From positions 16,788,985 to 16,852,984 of the forward strand of contig CM035807.1 of assembly GCA_020466095.1 (NCBI GenBank): DNA of 64,000 nucleotides. The letters run 5' to 3'. A program made the translations under genes and the position numbers. Of this stretch, positions 32,646 through 44,169 are shown in pieces. Under the pieces are notes generated by a model. That model saw only the letters and a list, made by a program, of their open reading frames with translations, did not search any database and was not told the origin of the DNA. How positions within the stretch are numbered: position 1 is the first letter of the stretch; the number at the start of each line of letters is the position of its first letter. This DNA comes from Chlorops oryzae (lineage: Eukaryota; Arthropoda; Insecta; Diptera; Chloropidae).

Positions 32646-33432
32646 GTGTACCTTGGACCGATTGTACCTCGGTCCGAGTGTAGATTCCCGCTCAACCACT
32701 GCATATACATGCAAATGTTCTTCTATGGAATGTTCCATTCACGCTGCTATTTGACTTAAGTTTGCTGTATAGTGTCAAGCTATACAGACAATTGGAAAAA
32801 AGGCGAAAACAAATTTTTTTGTGCAAAAAAAGTATTTTTTTAAGGCGAATGCAAAAGCTTTTGTGCACAACTCAATCGAAATTTTCGAATTCTACAAATA
32901 AATTATAAAAATTTTACTTATTTTCAAAACATAGCATGAGTTCTTCTTTTGTTTTGATTCCAAAATATGAATTTTTAGATGATATTTTTAAAACAACAGG
33001 AAGGTGTACCTCGGACATATGCTTACAAGTGTACCTTGGACCGGTCCAAGGTACAAATTTTAGATGAATATTGGCTTGCTGTTTCGTATTTTGATCGAAT
33101 TTAGAAAAATGTCTCTCTTTTCTTTAGAAAATAACGAAAGATAACGAAAAACCATACCGAAAAGAGTTTCGAAAGAAAAGATTCAATTTCAAGATGATTT
33201 ATAGAGCCTGATTTAAGCGTAGAAAATGATTCATCCATCTCAAGCCTTTTGCGCCGAGAAAAAAACGAAGACTTAAATACTTTCCGTTTTTAAACAATAT
33301 GACATATGCAAATAAACGAGCATTTTTAATTTCTTACATACTTGCTACGAATTTACTCATTTTATTTTTATGCGGTCCAAGGTACACATACCAAAGGACC
33401 ATGGTACACTTGCATGGTGTACCTTGAACCGT
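32646..33432. repeat. Cluster of GTACCTTGGACCG words in both orientations
   Basis: GTACCTTGGACCG or close variants occur about eight times: 32648, 32664, 33006, 33031 (plus strand); 33042, 33373 (complement); 33397 (variant GGACCATGGTAC); 33419. At 33031-33053 a plus and a minus copy abut as a palindrome. Surrounding sequence is not repeated in phase, so this is not a plain tandem array. Confidence 0.6.
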
Positions 33433-33561
33433 TTTGGATTGGTATGGTAAAAGTAGTTTTTCTATTTATTGGTAAGGAGGAGAAAAATAAATGACTCGTC
33501 ATTTAATGTCGGAAGGATATGAGAGAACTTATAGAAAAGAAAAACTAAAAAAACATCCTGC

Positions 33562-34832
33562 TTTTAGCGATTTTGTTTAAAAACTTGAAATTCAAATGGT
33601 TATAATTTCCGAACCAAGGCTGGTATTCCAGGTCTTAATACTTTGAATGAAAGAACAATCAATTGAAAAAGTTTTGAGCCTAAAACAAAAAAAATCCGTT
33701 GCGTCGTTCTAATTTTATGAGGATTTTCGCTGAAAATGACAAAAACGATTTTTATTTTTGGTATATTCTTCGCTCGTTCATATGTATATTTCAGTTCGAA
33801 TTGTGTATGTTGGTAAAACTGGCTTAAAAACCATAAAACTTAAATTCTATTTTAAACCTATCTTTAAACCTAAAACCAATTTAAACTTTAAAAATGAACA
33901 GAATTTGAACTGAGCCTTTTGTATTGTTTACTATCTGTTTCGCGTATAAGGGACCAGCAATAGTCACTCAACATTCCTTCATCCCAAAAGCCCTTATAAT
34001 TTTTTTCAATCCTCTGTAGGTCCTGGTGAATGCGCTCTCCTTGTTCGTCGCTAGTTTTGCCCAAGTTTTCGGGGAAGAAATCCAAATGTGAGTGGAGAAA
34101 ATGTATTTTTAGTGACATCCGAACTCCCATTTTTCGATAATTTTTCAAGAGTCCTCCAACTATTTTTATGTAGTTGTCGCTTTTTTTATTTCCCAAAAAA
34201 TTTCCCACAACGTCTTTAAATGATGACCAAGCAGCTGCTTCTATAGGTGACAGATGTTTCGAAAAGTGTTCATCACGCATGATTTTTCTGATGTCTGGTC
34301 CAATAAAAACACCTTCTTTAATTTTGGCATAGGAAATTTTCGGAAAAAATTTAATCAAATATTGGAAGGCTGGTCCATCTCGCTGCAGCGCCTTTACGAA
34401 ATTTTTGAATAGACCCAGCTTGATGTGTAAAGGAGGTAGGAAAATGTTGTTAAGGTCGAGAAGTGGAATGGCGGAGACACTTTGTTGCCCTGGCGTATAT
34501 TGAAAGCGAGTCGGCCAATTTTTCTTTTTGTAGTGATGCTCCGTAGCGCGGCTATCCCATAGACAAAGGAAGCAACAATGTTTTGTAAACCCTGATATAT
34601 CGATACATCGATATTATTTGAAAGAATTATCAGATTAAAAAATTGTTTTTGTCATTTTCAGCGAAAATCCTTCATAAAATTTAGAACGACGCATCGGATT
34701 TTTTTTAGTTTTAGGCTCAAAACTTTTTCAATTGATTGTTATTTCATTCAAAGTATTAAGACCTGGAATACCAGCCTTGGTTCGGAAATTATAACCATTT
34801 GAATTTCAAGTTTTTAAACAAAATCGCTAAAA
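33562..34832 (-). mobile_element. 1.27-kb element with about 195-bp inverted arms and an internal ORF
   Basis: The left arm 33562-33755 (from TTTTAGCGATTTTGTTT to GACAAAAACGATTTTT) returns inverted at about 34638-34832 (ending AAACAAAATCGCTAAAA). The reading frame at 33888-34605 lies between the arms on the minus strand. Long inverted arms around a protein-coding core suggest a DNA transposon derivative; no target duplication could be defined. Confidence 0.65.
33888..34605 (-). pseudogene. Fragment of a transposon-type protein widespread in arthropods
   Basis: On the minus strand a frame open from about 34605 to the stop at 33888 starts without a Met (CCFLCLWDSRA), so it is a 5'-truncated piece of a longer protein. 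Blocks include WPTRFQYTPG, LPPLHIKLGLFKNFVKALQ, LKIHFLHSHLDFFPENLG, GERIHQDLQ and MLSDYCWSLIRET. I recall similar blocks in many repeated, uncharacterised arthropod proteins and take it for a mobile-element protein, but I cannot name the superfamily or its activity. About 239 codons remain. The context between long inverted arms supports a transposon origin. Confidence 0.55.
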
Positions 34833-35024
34833 ATTGGAAATCAGCATCGCGTTTTTTGCCCTATAGCTTCCAAGTTACTGAATCAATTCCAAATTTGTGT
34901 ATAAAGGATATGTTGCGTTGTCATTCCTCTTTCATATGAGTACCAAAAACTTTGAAATCGGTTAAGGCATAAGGGTCTAACCTCATTTGACATAGTACAA
35001 TGATGACCGGTCCAGACAAATTTC

Positions 35025-35235
35025 AGAGAAAGCTTCTGTTTTTTTATCGATTTCTAGCAAAAATGTCTTTTTTCTTTAGAAATAACGTAGATAACGAAAA
35101 ACAGTACCAGATTTCGAGAAAATTCAATGTTCAAGATGATTATAGATCCTATTTAAGGGTCGATTCATCATCTCAAGCCTTTCTTGGTCCGAGAAAGAAT
35201 ACGAGCCTTAATACTTTCCGTTTTTAAACATATGT
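35025..35235 (+). repeat. Indel-ridden copy of 33108-33318
   Basis: The phrases TTTCTTTAGAAA-TAACG, GATAACGAAAAAC, ATTCAA...TCAAGATGAT, TCATCATCTCAAGCCTTT and AATACTTTCCGTTTTTAAACA follow the order of 33108-33318, with many small gains and losses. The rest of 34833-35282 holds no gene. Confidence 0.6.
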
Positions 35236-35284
35236 AATATGCAAAAAATAGATTAAATAATTTCATAATAAATCTGAATACTCA

Positions 35285-35483
35285 GTTTAATCTCTGCTTG
35301 CGGATAGTCCTCTTAAACAGGACACTTCTTGGAGTACGCTCTGAACGTGTTCCTGATTGTCTAAAATATTTTTCTTCTTAGATGGACATATCCTCTGTGA
35401 AGATAGACACATTTTTCGAAAGAAACTAACTCCTGTAGAAAATTGTCCAGCTTAAAAGAAACGGACAAGGTACACGCTACACT
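35285..35483 (+). mobile_element. Degraded pogo-like element, closest to 32483-32637
   Basis: It follows 32483-32637 closely (CTCTGCTTGCGGATAGTCCT, then GGACACTTCTTGGA) but with scattered insertions. The right end is GGTACACGCTACACTG followed by TA. Confidence 0.5.
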
Positions 35484-36365
35484 GTAAAAATAAAAGCCCT
35501 AAAAACTTATCACAAATTGAATATCCTTGGAGTATTTTAATTGCAGCTGGGTAAAAGTTCAATGCTAAAAGAGGTTGATGAACACAAAAAAAAAAAATTT
35601 AACGATTCATCATTAAAAAATATATACACTACAAAAACCCCTCCAAACCTTCGAGATTTATAATCAAAATCAGTGTTGACCTATTAAAGCAAAATAAATC
35701 ACATAAATTTTCGAATTGAATTTCCTTCCCCGGGAAGGGGGAAAAAATCACATACCGGATATAGAGTTCCTCTTCGATGAAGTGAAGACAATCCACACCA
35801 GGTACTCGAAACACCATTACATCCCGAAAATTCACTCTATGGTGCAGTTTGTTCTTATTATATTTATTCCTTATAAGGAAAGACAGGCTCTACAGTAATA
35901 AGGATAGCCGCTAAATTTATGAGCATAGGGCGAAAACACATTTTTTTCCATCTCAACCGATCTTGCGGCCGTGCTTGTTGTAGTACAGATCGGACCCATG
36001 TAGTTCGGGTCGTTCAGGTCTCCTTGTGCCTTGAGGAATATTCCACAGAAAAGCCATTTCAGCAAGATCGGTGTCCGGTTTCCTAAGGTGCGGTTTATAC
36101 GCCGGTGGAATCGTTGGTCCATACTCTTATAAAAATTATGCTGGTCAACGTTTTCCCATGAATCTCGATCGATACAGAGCGGTGGACAACGATTATTCGT
36201 TTAAATTTTGACTTATAGGTCTGCGCTTTGTAACTCTATGTTGTGGTGGTCATATGCACGAAATGACTTTCAAATATTCAAAATCAAAATTTATGGTACC
36301 TAATCTACTTTAATGTTTGTACTTTATTGAAACCTAAAATAAGAACCCTCTTAAAAAAAACCCTT
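35484..36365. other. Noncoding stretch with an unrecognised open frame
   Basis: The minus strand at 35871-36122 has an 83-codon frame (RFHRRINRTLGNRTPILLKW) in a GC-richer patch of 35900-36240. I recognise no domain; it may be a piece of a mobile element. Nothing else stands out. Confidence 0.3.
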
Positions 36366-36373
36366 CATATTGG

Positions 36374-36781
36374 CAAGGGCGTAGCGAAAGAAAGAGTGCT
36401 TTGGTAGCCCTTATATTTGCCACAGTGGTATATTGAACAATTATAAGACATTAACCGGAAAAAAATTTTGGGGGGCAAGCAGAAGTTTAGAGAGTTTTGG
36501 ACCAAAAACCCAAAAATCCGAAAAATTCTTGACGTCCGATTACGATGAAAATTTATATATAGAATGTGAAAAATTCTACGAATTTCGGTACTAAAACTTT
36601 TTCAAAAAACTTTTTACAATTAGTCCTTTTTGGACCAGTTTGGAACTAGACCCAAACTAGACTAGTTGTAATCAGTATTTTTTTTAAATGTTTTTTCCGG
36701 TTAATGTCTTATAATTGCTCAATATACCACTCTGGCAAATATAAGCGCTACCAAAGCACTCTTTCTTTCGCTACGCGACTG
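36374..36781. mobile_element. 408-bp hAT-like element with CATATTGG target duplication
   Basis: Identical CATATTGG at 36366-36373 and 36782-36789. The ends are CAAGGGCGTAGCG and the complement of CAGTCGCGTAGCG; inverted similarity extends about 90 bp (AAGAAAGAGTGCTTTGGTAGC and TATTGAACAATTATAAGACATTAACCGG). No transposase. Related copies at 40118-40430 and about 41935-42290. Confidence 0.85.
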
Positions 36782-36789
36782 CATATTGG

Positions 36790-38939
36790 TCACTTATCCT
36801 GGTTACAAATTGAAAAATAACTACTAGAAAGTGCTAGAGGACATCTTTATAATTCAATAAAATCCTTTCATAAGAAGTGTTGGAAGAAAAAAAATCTCAA
36901 GGAAACATAATTTCTATATCAATTTCTCAATTAGTTCCCTCAAGTCCGCTACTCTGCCAGCCAGAACTATATGTTCTGTTAATTACAGAACTAGTCCTTT
37001 TTTTTCTTCTTCTTTTTTGCCTGCTTGCCGATGAGAAATATCGCGCAGCTCTTGAGAGAGATTCCATCGCGTAGCGTGGTTGACGCTTTGCGGCGTTGCA
37101 CTGCACCGATTCAATTAGCTTAAGCTTTCTGCCCTCTTGATAATCTGTACTTAATGACATCTAGACTCAAATAAATCAAGCTAAATTGACAATAAATTTT
37201 TGTTGCTGCTGGCTGGCACGCGGTCGCTCTTGTTATTATTGTTGCTATTCTTGTTGCTTTTTATCTTGCTCTATCGTGAGAATGCTAGTCTAGAGGGATA
37301 AGTAGTATTCTCAGACAGGCGGGAGATTGAAATGAATTTCACAGTTGAACCGAGAAATGCAAAAATGAACAAACAAACAAAAAAATCTACTCACTCCGGG
37401 TTTCAATTAATGACGAAAGAAGATAAAAATGGAGGGAAAAGAAATCTAGTAAATATAAAAAAAAAAATAATAAAATTATAATTCAACTTCTTGTCCTTCG
37501 GGCAACCTCTCCCAAGACGACGTGCTCTTTGTTTTTAATGAAACACCCCAACTGAAGTCACGCGCACCTGTGCTAACGTCTTCTGTGCAAACATTCGACA
37601 GTCCACTGTCCACGGTCCTGTCCCGGCAAGCCGTGCCGTGGCGCGCATCGACACACCATATTTGCATGTGGTGCACAATGAGATTTATTGCCACATTTGA
37701 CTTGATTTAGCTTGTTTATGTTTTGTTGCAAACTTATGGCTAGGCATTAGTTGTTGTAGCGCAGTAGCCGAAGTAGTCCAAGCGGTATGAATTGTCGATG
37801 CACTGCATCGTCCTTCTCCTGCTTGTCATGCATATGGGAGCGCGACGCACGCACACACACACACACCGAGATCACACACACATGCACAATCATGGCAAAC
37901 GGGAAATATGCTCGTTTCGAATTCGGCAGTGTTGGGTGACGAGCGAGAGTAATTTATTTGGACGCCAAGTATATGTCCATCGAAGGATAAGCATCAGATT
38001 TTCAAATTGCACAGATTCGACTTGTCCAGCGCAGATATGGATGAGCGCATAGATTGATACCTGACTGGCCTCCCCCCCGTCTCACCCTGTCCGCAATATG
38101 AGCGAACAACAGAAGGAATGCCAGCTAGCAGAAATATTGGCGCCTCTGTCAGTCAGTTCGTGCAATGGCATGATATTTATTGGTGATATTCGATATGAGT
38201 ATAAAAAAAGAACCCCTTTAACAGCGATATCGTTTAAGGAATCTATGCACATAAACGATAAGTAATTTGTCCCATGTCGCCAGGAGATTTTCTCCTCTTA
38301 TCTCCTGCTGTCCCCTTCCTTGTTTTTTTTTTTTTAAGCATATGCATTTAATGGTTCGATATTATTTTAAAGTGTTTAAAAAGCATGACATGGTTCAAGG
38401 AAGGAAGGAAGAAGGAAGGAACGAAGACGTATCCTTTTTATCTTTGAGGTTTTTAGTGAAATTTAAGTGAAAAGGATATTTGGGGTTACGGAAGAGAGCC
38501 ATCAAACGTGTCAAAAGTCGTCGGTAATGGCAATCGCATTAGACACTGTCACCTTCATTCACACATGACCCACTTTTTTCCCATTGAATGCATGTATGTA
38601 TGTATGTATGTATGTATAAAATGGCTTCTGTCATTCAACAAAATTTTGAGTATATATAAAAATAAGTTCAAATAAAGGCCACAGGAGCGGACTTCAATGA
38701 AACCAAGGGTAGAATTCGAAATTAATATGGAGTTGTGTTCCATTCGGAAGGAGTTTAAGCGGTTATTTCGCAAGAAATCTAAAACCCTGCTTTACAAAAA
38801 CTTTCAAAATAGAAAGGAGCATAATAAAAAAAATCCGAAGGAAGAGCATGCAAAATTATAATTTCTTCAATTGATAGAACCTAAATACTTATATTCTTGA
38901 CAAGAAATGTGTCGGAAATGTTCCAACAGCCAAGAATAA
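36790..38939. other. Noncoding stretch
   Basis: No gene recognised. GC-richer around 37480-38100. CA repeat at about 37848-37866, TATG repeat at 38590-38616, T-run at 38324-38335. Confidence 0.35.
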
Positions 38940-39995
38940 CACGGTGCTACAAAAAAAAAAAAATTAAATACACCCGAAGAGTAACATAGTGTAGGCTGTT
39001 TATATGGTCGTATTATGCATAAAAATATTTTTGTTATTGTTGTTGTACCCTCCAAATTTTTTTTATTTACAAAAAACCGTTTTTTACAATCTTTCCGCGG
39101 TAATCTTTGAATATCTCAGTCACCGTTTTAACGATGTTCAATATGTTATATGTTTTGGAAAGAGAATTGTCAGACCTTTCGAATGATGTATAACAATTTA
39201 TTGTTTAAACAAATGAAGTGTATGTTTTTATCGCATAAACCTAGAAAAAGTGATTTTTTTTCTCAATTTCTTAACTTTAACCATTTTTTTGTTACATAAT
39301 GTTACAAGAAAAGGCAATAAAGATAGGTAATATTCTAAAAGAACATTTTTTTACGAACAAATTGGTGTATTGATTTATTGAATTGGAACAAAACTGCGGA
39401 AGCTACGCTACTTTTTCGTAAAAAGAAAATAAAGTTTTTGTATATGATTTTTCTTCGACGAAGGTCGGCTAAACATTTTTAATAAATCTTAAATGTGAAA
39501 AATCATATACAAAAACTTTATTTTCTTTTTACGAAAAAGTAGCGTAGCTTCCGCAGTTTTGTTCCAATTCAATAAATCAATACACCAATTTGTTCGTAAA
39601 AAAATGTTCTTTTAGAATATTACCTATCTTTATTGCCTTTTCTTGTAACATTATGTAACAAAAAATGGTTAAAGTTAAGAAATTGAGAAAAAAAATCACT
39701 TTTTCTAGGTTTATGCGATAAAAACATACACTTCATTTGTTTAAACAATAAATTGTTATACATCATTCGAAAGGTCTGACAATTCTCTTTCCAAAACATA
39801 TAACATATTGAACATCGTTAAAACGGTGACTGAGATATTCAAAGAATACCGCGGAAAGATTGTAAAAACAGTTTTTTGTAAATAAAAAAAATTTGGAGGG
39901 TACAACAACAACAAAAATATTTTTATGCATAATTCGACCATATAAACAGCCTACACTATGTTACTTTCCGGGTGTATTTTCAGTGTCGCACCGTG
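38940..39995. mobile_element. 1,056-bp near-perfect palindrome (foldback element)
   Basis: The left arm 38940-39453 and right arm 39497-39995 are inverted copies of about 500 bp each with only scattered differences; the loop is about 43 bp. The ends are CACGGTGC and its complement GCACCGTG, and TAA borders both sides (38937-38939 and 39996-39998), which would fit the 3-bp TWA duplications of PIF/Harbinger elements. The mirror-image short open frames in the arms are an effect of the palindrome. A transcript through it would fold into a long double-stranded hairpin. Confidence 0.85.
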
Positions 39996-40117
39996 TAATT
40001 AATCACAAGGACAGGTTAAAGTTCCGTCAGTAAATATTCAAAAAATATAAGTGAAAAAAAATACATATAAATATTTTTTCCATATTTGCGAAGCGAGAGG
40101 CTCTGGGTTCAACTCAT

Positions 40118-40430
40118 AAAACTGATTACAACTAGTCTAGTTTGGGTCTAGTTCCAAACTGGTCCAAAAAGGACTAGTTGTAATCAGTTTTTTGAAAAAG
40201 TTTTAGTGCCAAAATTCTAAGAATTTTTCACTTATTCTATGTATAAATTTTCATCGAAATCGGACGCCATGTTTTTTTCGGAATTTTTTTTGGGTTTTGG
40301 GTCCAAAACCATTTAAAATTCTTCCTGACCCCCCAAATTTTTTTTCGGTTAATGTCTTATAATTGCTCAATATACCAATGTGGCAAATATGAGCGCTACC
40401 AAAGCACCCTTTCTCTCGCTACGCCCTTCT
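40118..40430. mobile_element. Truncated relative of the 36374-36781 hAT-like element
   Basis: It has the same interior (GATTACAACTAGTCTAGTTTGGG, complement of the centre of 36374-36781), the same TTAATGTCTTATAATTGCTC block, and the end CGCTACGCCCTTCT. The opposite end is missing. The interior is inverted relative to the first copy. Confidence 0.75.
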
Positions 40431-41179
40431 TAGCCGGCCCTGTTCGAAGTTTTAAAATGATTTTTTTTTGTTCTTTCACCATCATCGCTACTCATCAACG
40501 CCTTATGCTTGTCATGTAATTTTTGTACTTAACTGTTTTATTGTGAAAAATAGAAGCAAGCAAAAGACTATATAACAAAAAAAAAACTAAATTGCATTGT
40601 CATTTACGACGAGCAAAAACAAAAAAAAAAACCCCCGCAGCGAGTGTTAAGACAATAAAGCACGTCATATGCACAAATACTCGCACCTTAAATTCCTCGC
40701 AACCCGACATTATTCTCACCATTGGCATTTCGGACGTTCCAGCCAGCCACCTTCCCCTTCTGGCCACCTCTTTTCACCCTCCTGTCTTGGCCTTTTTCAA
40801 ATGCATTTGTTTGACTTGCGTTTTTGCTCTGCTTAAGAATACAACGACCTGAACTTATGTCGCCTTGTTTTTAGTTTTTGTTTTTGTTTGCTTTTATTTT
40901 TGTTGCTGCCTCGCTCGCCATTCTTCAAATATTTTAAGGAAAACGTTAAAAAATTAAAACGTTTTCTCTCGCTCTCTTTCTCTGGCACTGCCGCGTGATT
41001 AATGAGTTTGCAATGACAATTTATGTACTGTCTTTGTCGTTAGCCCGGAAGGGGGTGGCGTCAGCCAGAAGTTCGCTTACAGCTCATTGTTTATTTATAC
41101 ATATATTATTTTGTTTGCTTAAAAGAAAAAACAAGCAAAGCAAAACAAAAATAATAAACCATAAAACGTTTAACAAAAT
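40431..41179. other. Noncoding stretch
   Basis: No gene recognised. Some A-runs (40574, 40620) and a CTCTCGCTCTC tract near 40966. Confidence 0.35.
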
Positions 41180-41915
41180 AATTCTGAAGTTCTTTCCGGG
41201 AACAGGTTCTCATTTTTATGGCATAATTTCTTTTTACCGAAAACTCCCGAAACGAGCTTTTGAGAATTTATCTTGTGAGTAACAATTGCGTGAGTAAGCA
41301 GTGGCTGTGTTAAAACATCTTTGCCAATAATTCAAACGAGACGTCGATAAAGTCCGACTATGATGTACGCTTTTTATAAATTTGAAGATTTTAATCATAT
41401 TTTAAATTTCTCTGCTTTTCTGCACCTTCGAAGCATTATGATGAGTATGAGTCCAGAATTAATATAACAATATATTAGTAATTCCGAAATGACTCCGAAA
41501 CATTTGGGAGCTCATTGTAAATGTTCCTACTCCCGTTTAGGCTTAAAGTCTTCAACCTATTTTCACCATCTTGAAGGCTAACTAACGTTTACAAATGATC
41601 TGAAGTCTTTCAGGGAAGCAGGTTTAAAACAGTTTTATGCATATTTCTTATTACGAAATCGAAAGAGCTTTTGAAGAATTTATGATAATCAATTTAGTAG
41701 CAGTGTTTAAACATCTTTCCATAATTCAAACGAGACGTCGATAAAGTCCGACTATGATGTACGCTTTATTTAAATTTGAAGATTTTAATCATATATTAAA
41801 CTTCTCTGCTTTTCTGACATTCGAAGCATTCTGATGAGTATGAGTCCAAATTAAATATAAAAATATATTATAGTCCGAATGACTCCAAGAAAATTTAGGA
41901 GTTCATTCATAGGGC
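41180..41915 (+). repeat. Direct repeat: 41180-41515 copied with indels at 41597-41915
   Basis: The second block repeats the first in order: ATTCAAACGAGACGTCGATAAAGTCCGACTATGATGTACGCTTT is kept exactly, while other parts lose or gain single bases. The exact and ragged parts alternate, as in an uncorrected long read of the same locus. Confidence 0.65.
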
Positions 41916-41934
41916 TACGAACATCATGACATCC

Positions 41935-42290
41935 ATTTCGATAAAATTTTTATATAGAATAAGTGAAAAATTCTAAAATTTTGGCGGTGACATTTAAAAA
42001 ACAAGTATTCTTATATACAAAGTATTTTGCTTTGAATAGGCCCAAACAGACTGTTGTAATCAGTTTTTGATAAAATTTTTAGACGCCAAAAGTTTTAAAT
42101 CTTATATACGATTATTTATATAAAATTTTATGAAATCGGAAGTTATAATTTTGGGTTTTCTTGAGGTTTTGGTCCATAAAATCGTCTAACTTTCTTACTA
42201 TGCTACCTCCAAATTTTTTTCCGTAGTTAATGTCTTATAATTGCTCAATATACCATGTGGAAATGAATAGTGCTATTATCAAAGATAGTT
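41935..42290. mobile_element. Third, ragged copy of the 36374-36781 element family
   Basis: It shows ATTTTTATATAGAATAAGTGAAAAATTCTA, then TGTAATCAGTTTTTGA, then TTAATGTCTTATAATTGCTCAATATACCA, in the same order as 40118-40430, but with many small indels. It directly follows the duplicated block 41597-41915. Confidence 0.55.
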
Positions 42291-42456
42291 TTCTGTATTT
42301 GATTGAGTTAAACCGGCTTAAAGGCTAATATCAATATATTCGAGTATTTAAACCGAGTTGAAGACTATGAACCATGAGGTTTATAAATGACTTCTTCAGG
42401 TCTCGAAATGTTTGTGGGGAAAATACCAATAGACATCCTTAAATTCGACTTGATTA

Positions 42457-42618
42457 CAGTGTACTCTCTCCTTGCGGACACTCCTCTTAAGCGGGCACCC
42501 CTTTTAAACGGACACATTTTAAGAATGATCCAGTATTTCTGCCTCTCAAATAGTTTCCTCTCAAGCGGACAAATTTTTCGGCCCCATAGGTGTCCGCTTC
42601 AAAGAGAGTATACAACTG
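42457..42618 (+). mobile_element. Short pogo-like element (CAGTGTA family), copy 3
   Basis: TA at 42455-42456 and 42619-42620. Left end CAGTGTACTCTCTCCTTGCG; right end AAGAGAGTATACAACTG. The interior has GCGGACAC-type words in both orientations. Confidence 0.75.
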
Positions 42619-42854
42619 TAGTTAAACCGATTATGAGGAGATCCCACTACAAAAGAAAACAGACGACCATGATCAGTTTCAACTGTTGCAAACTTCTCAC
42701 AAAACTAATATACCTAACCTAAGCACAAGCACACACATGAGTTACACTTCAATTGAATTTGACGTACATATTTGCAAGCAATTCTCGTTGACTTTTCGTT
42801 AAATCAAGCCTCCTTGAACGGTAAACTGCGGTAAAAAGCAATTCCAAGATTTTT

Positions 42855-42975
42855 TCTTTATTTTTTACTTATTTCTTTTACTTATTTTTCTACTTATTTT
42901 TTTACTTATTTTTTTTACTTATTTTTTATTTATTTTTTACTTACATTTTTTTATTTATTTATTTTTTCCCCCAAT
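42855..42975 (+). repeat. TTTTTACTTA low-complexity run
   Basis: Units of TTTTTACTTATT with varying T number repeat about eight times. Confidence 0.85.
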
Positions 42976-43969
42976 CTTGACAGCAAATGAATCTCAGTAG
43001 GGCAATCGAATTGCCGCTCGAAAAGGTGTTGAAAACATATGTTAATTATTATCTTGATTTTATTGTTTGGTTTTTTAATTTAAGACCTACGAGAGCTTGA
43101 CGACGCCAGGTAGGAAAGCAGCTGTCAAAAGGTCATTGACATAAAAAAAAAGTATCGCATAACATTAAGACGTTAGTGGGTTAATGACATTGTTAAAACA
43201 AAAAAAAAAATGTTAACTATCGTCGCGGTGCCAATAACAGAAATGCCTTAAATTATTTTCGATTATGTTCAAAATGCTTTAATTATAATTATTGATTAAA
43301 ATAGTTTTTGTTTTTTAATTTGTTTAGACTTTTTGTCCATTTATTCGTGATTGTGCATGTATATATGGAAAAAAAAATTTTTTTATCGACCCATTTTTAT
43401 CTCGATTTTTGTTTGCTTTGTTTCATTAACTCATTATATTCATTAACTAATTTACGATTTCGTATGAAATATTAATGAATTATTTAATGAGTATAGTTTT
43501 CGATATTTGTTTTGTTTCAATATTTATTTATTCGCCTGTAATTGAAGAGTAAATAGCTTAATTACCTACTTTAGCCATTCGTATTAAATTCATGAAATCT
43601 GAAAAACAATTCTCGCATGCTTTACGGACAGTTACAATGTCGCCCACATATTGAGAAAGTGGTTGCTCCGTTGAATACCCGTTTTTCTGAATTTCAATTT
43701 AAAAAAATTTAATTCGATCGCGACTTTTCCCCATATATGGCCATTTCCTGGCAATGTAACATTTTTTGTCGCGTCCGTATACCTACATCTGATTGCCTTT
43801 CGGATTTGCATAGAAATTTCGATAAATAAAATATCTACATATATGTTGATGAAAGTATTGGCCTCCACGAAAGTATTTCGAAACAAAAGTACTATTAACG
43901 CATTGTTGTATTCGGGACTTAAAATTACTCAAATAAGTGTGGCGATCGTGTGGAATTGACCATATGATA
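42976..43969. other. Noncoding stretch
   Basis: No gene recognised. A-runs near 43145 and 43200. The GTCGCGTCCGTATAC word near 43768 matches the complement of words at 22680. Confidence 0.35.
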
Positions 43970-44128
43970 CAGTGTACTATCTCTTAAGCGGACACCTACG
44001 GGATCGAAAATTGTGTCCACTTAAGAGGAAACTATTTGAGAAGCAGGAACACTAAAGCGCTCTCAAAAAGTGTTTGTTTAAAAGGGGTGTCCCCTAAAGA
44101 GGACAGTCCGCAAGGAGAGAGTACAGTG
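43970..44128 (-). mobile_element. Short pogo-like element (CAGTGTA family), copy 4
   Basis: TA on both sides (43968-43969 and 44129-44130). Left end CAGTGTACTATCTCTTAAGCG; right end CAAGGAGAGAGTACAGTG. Same orientation as the 29873 copy and about 80% alike by eye. Confidence 0.75.
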
Positions 44129-44169
44129 TATATGAAGATGATATAAGTTCTTATGTACAAAATTTCAAA

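Noticed and set aside
39004..39941. Two similar 60-codon frames on opposite strands
   Set aside because: They are mirror images caused by the palindrome, with no domain.
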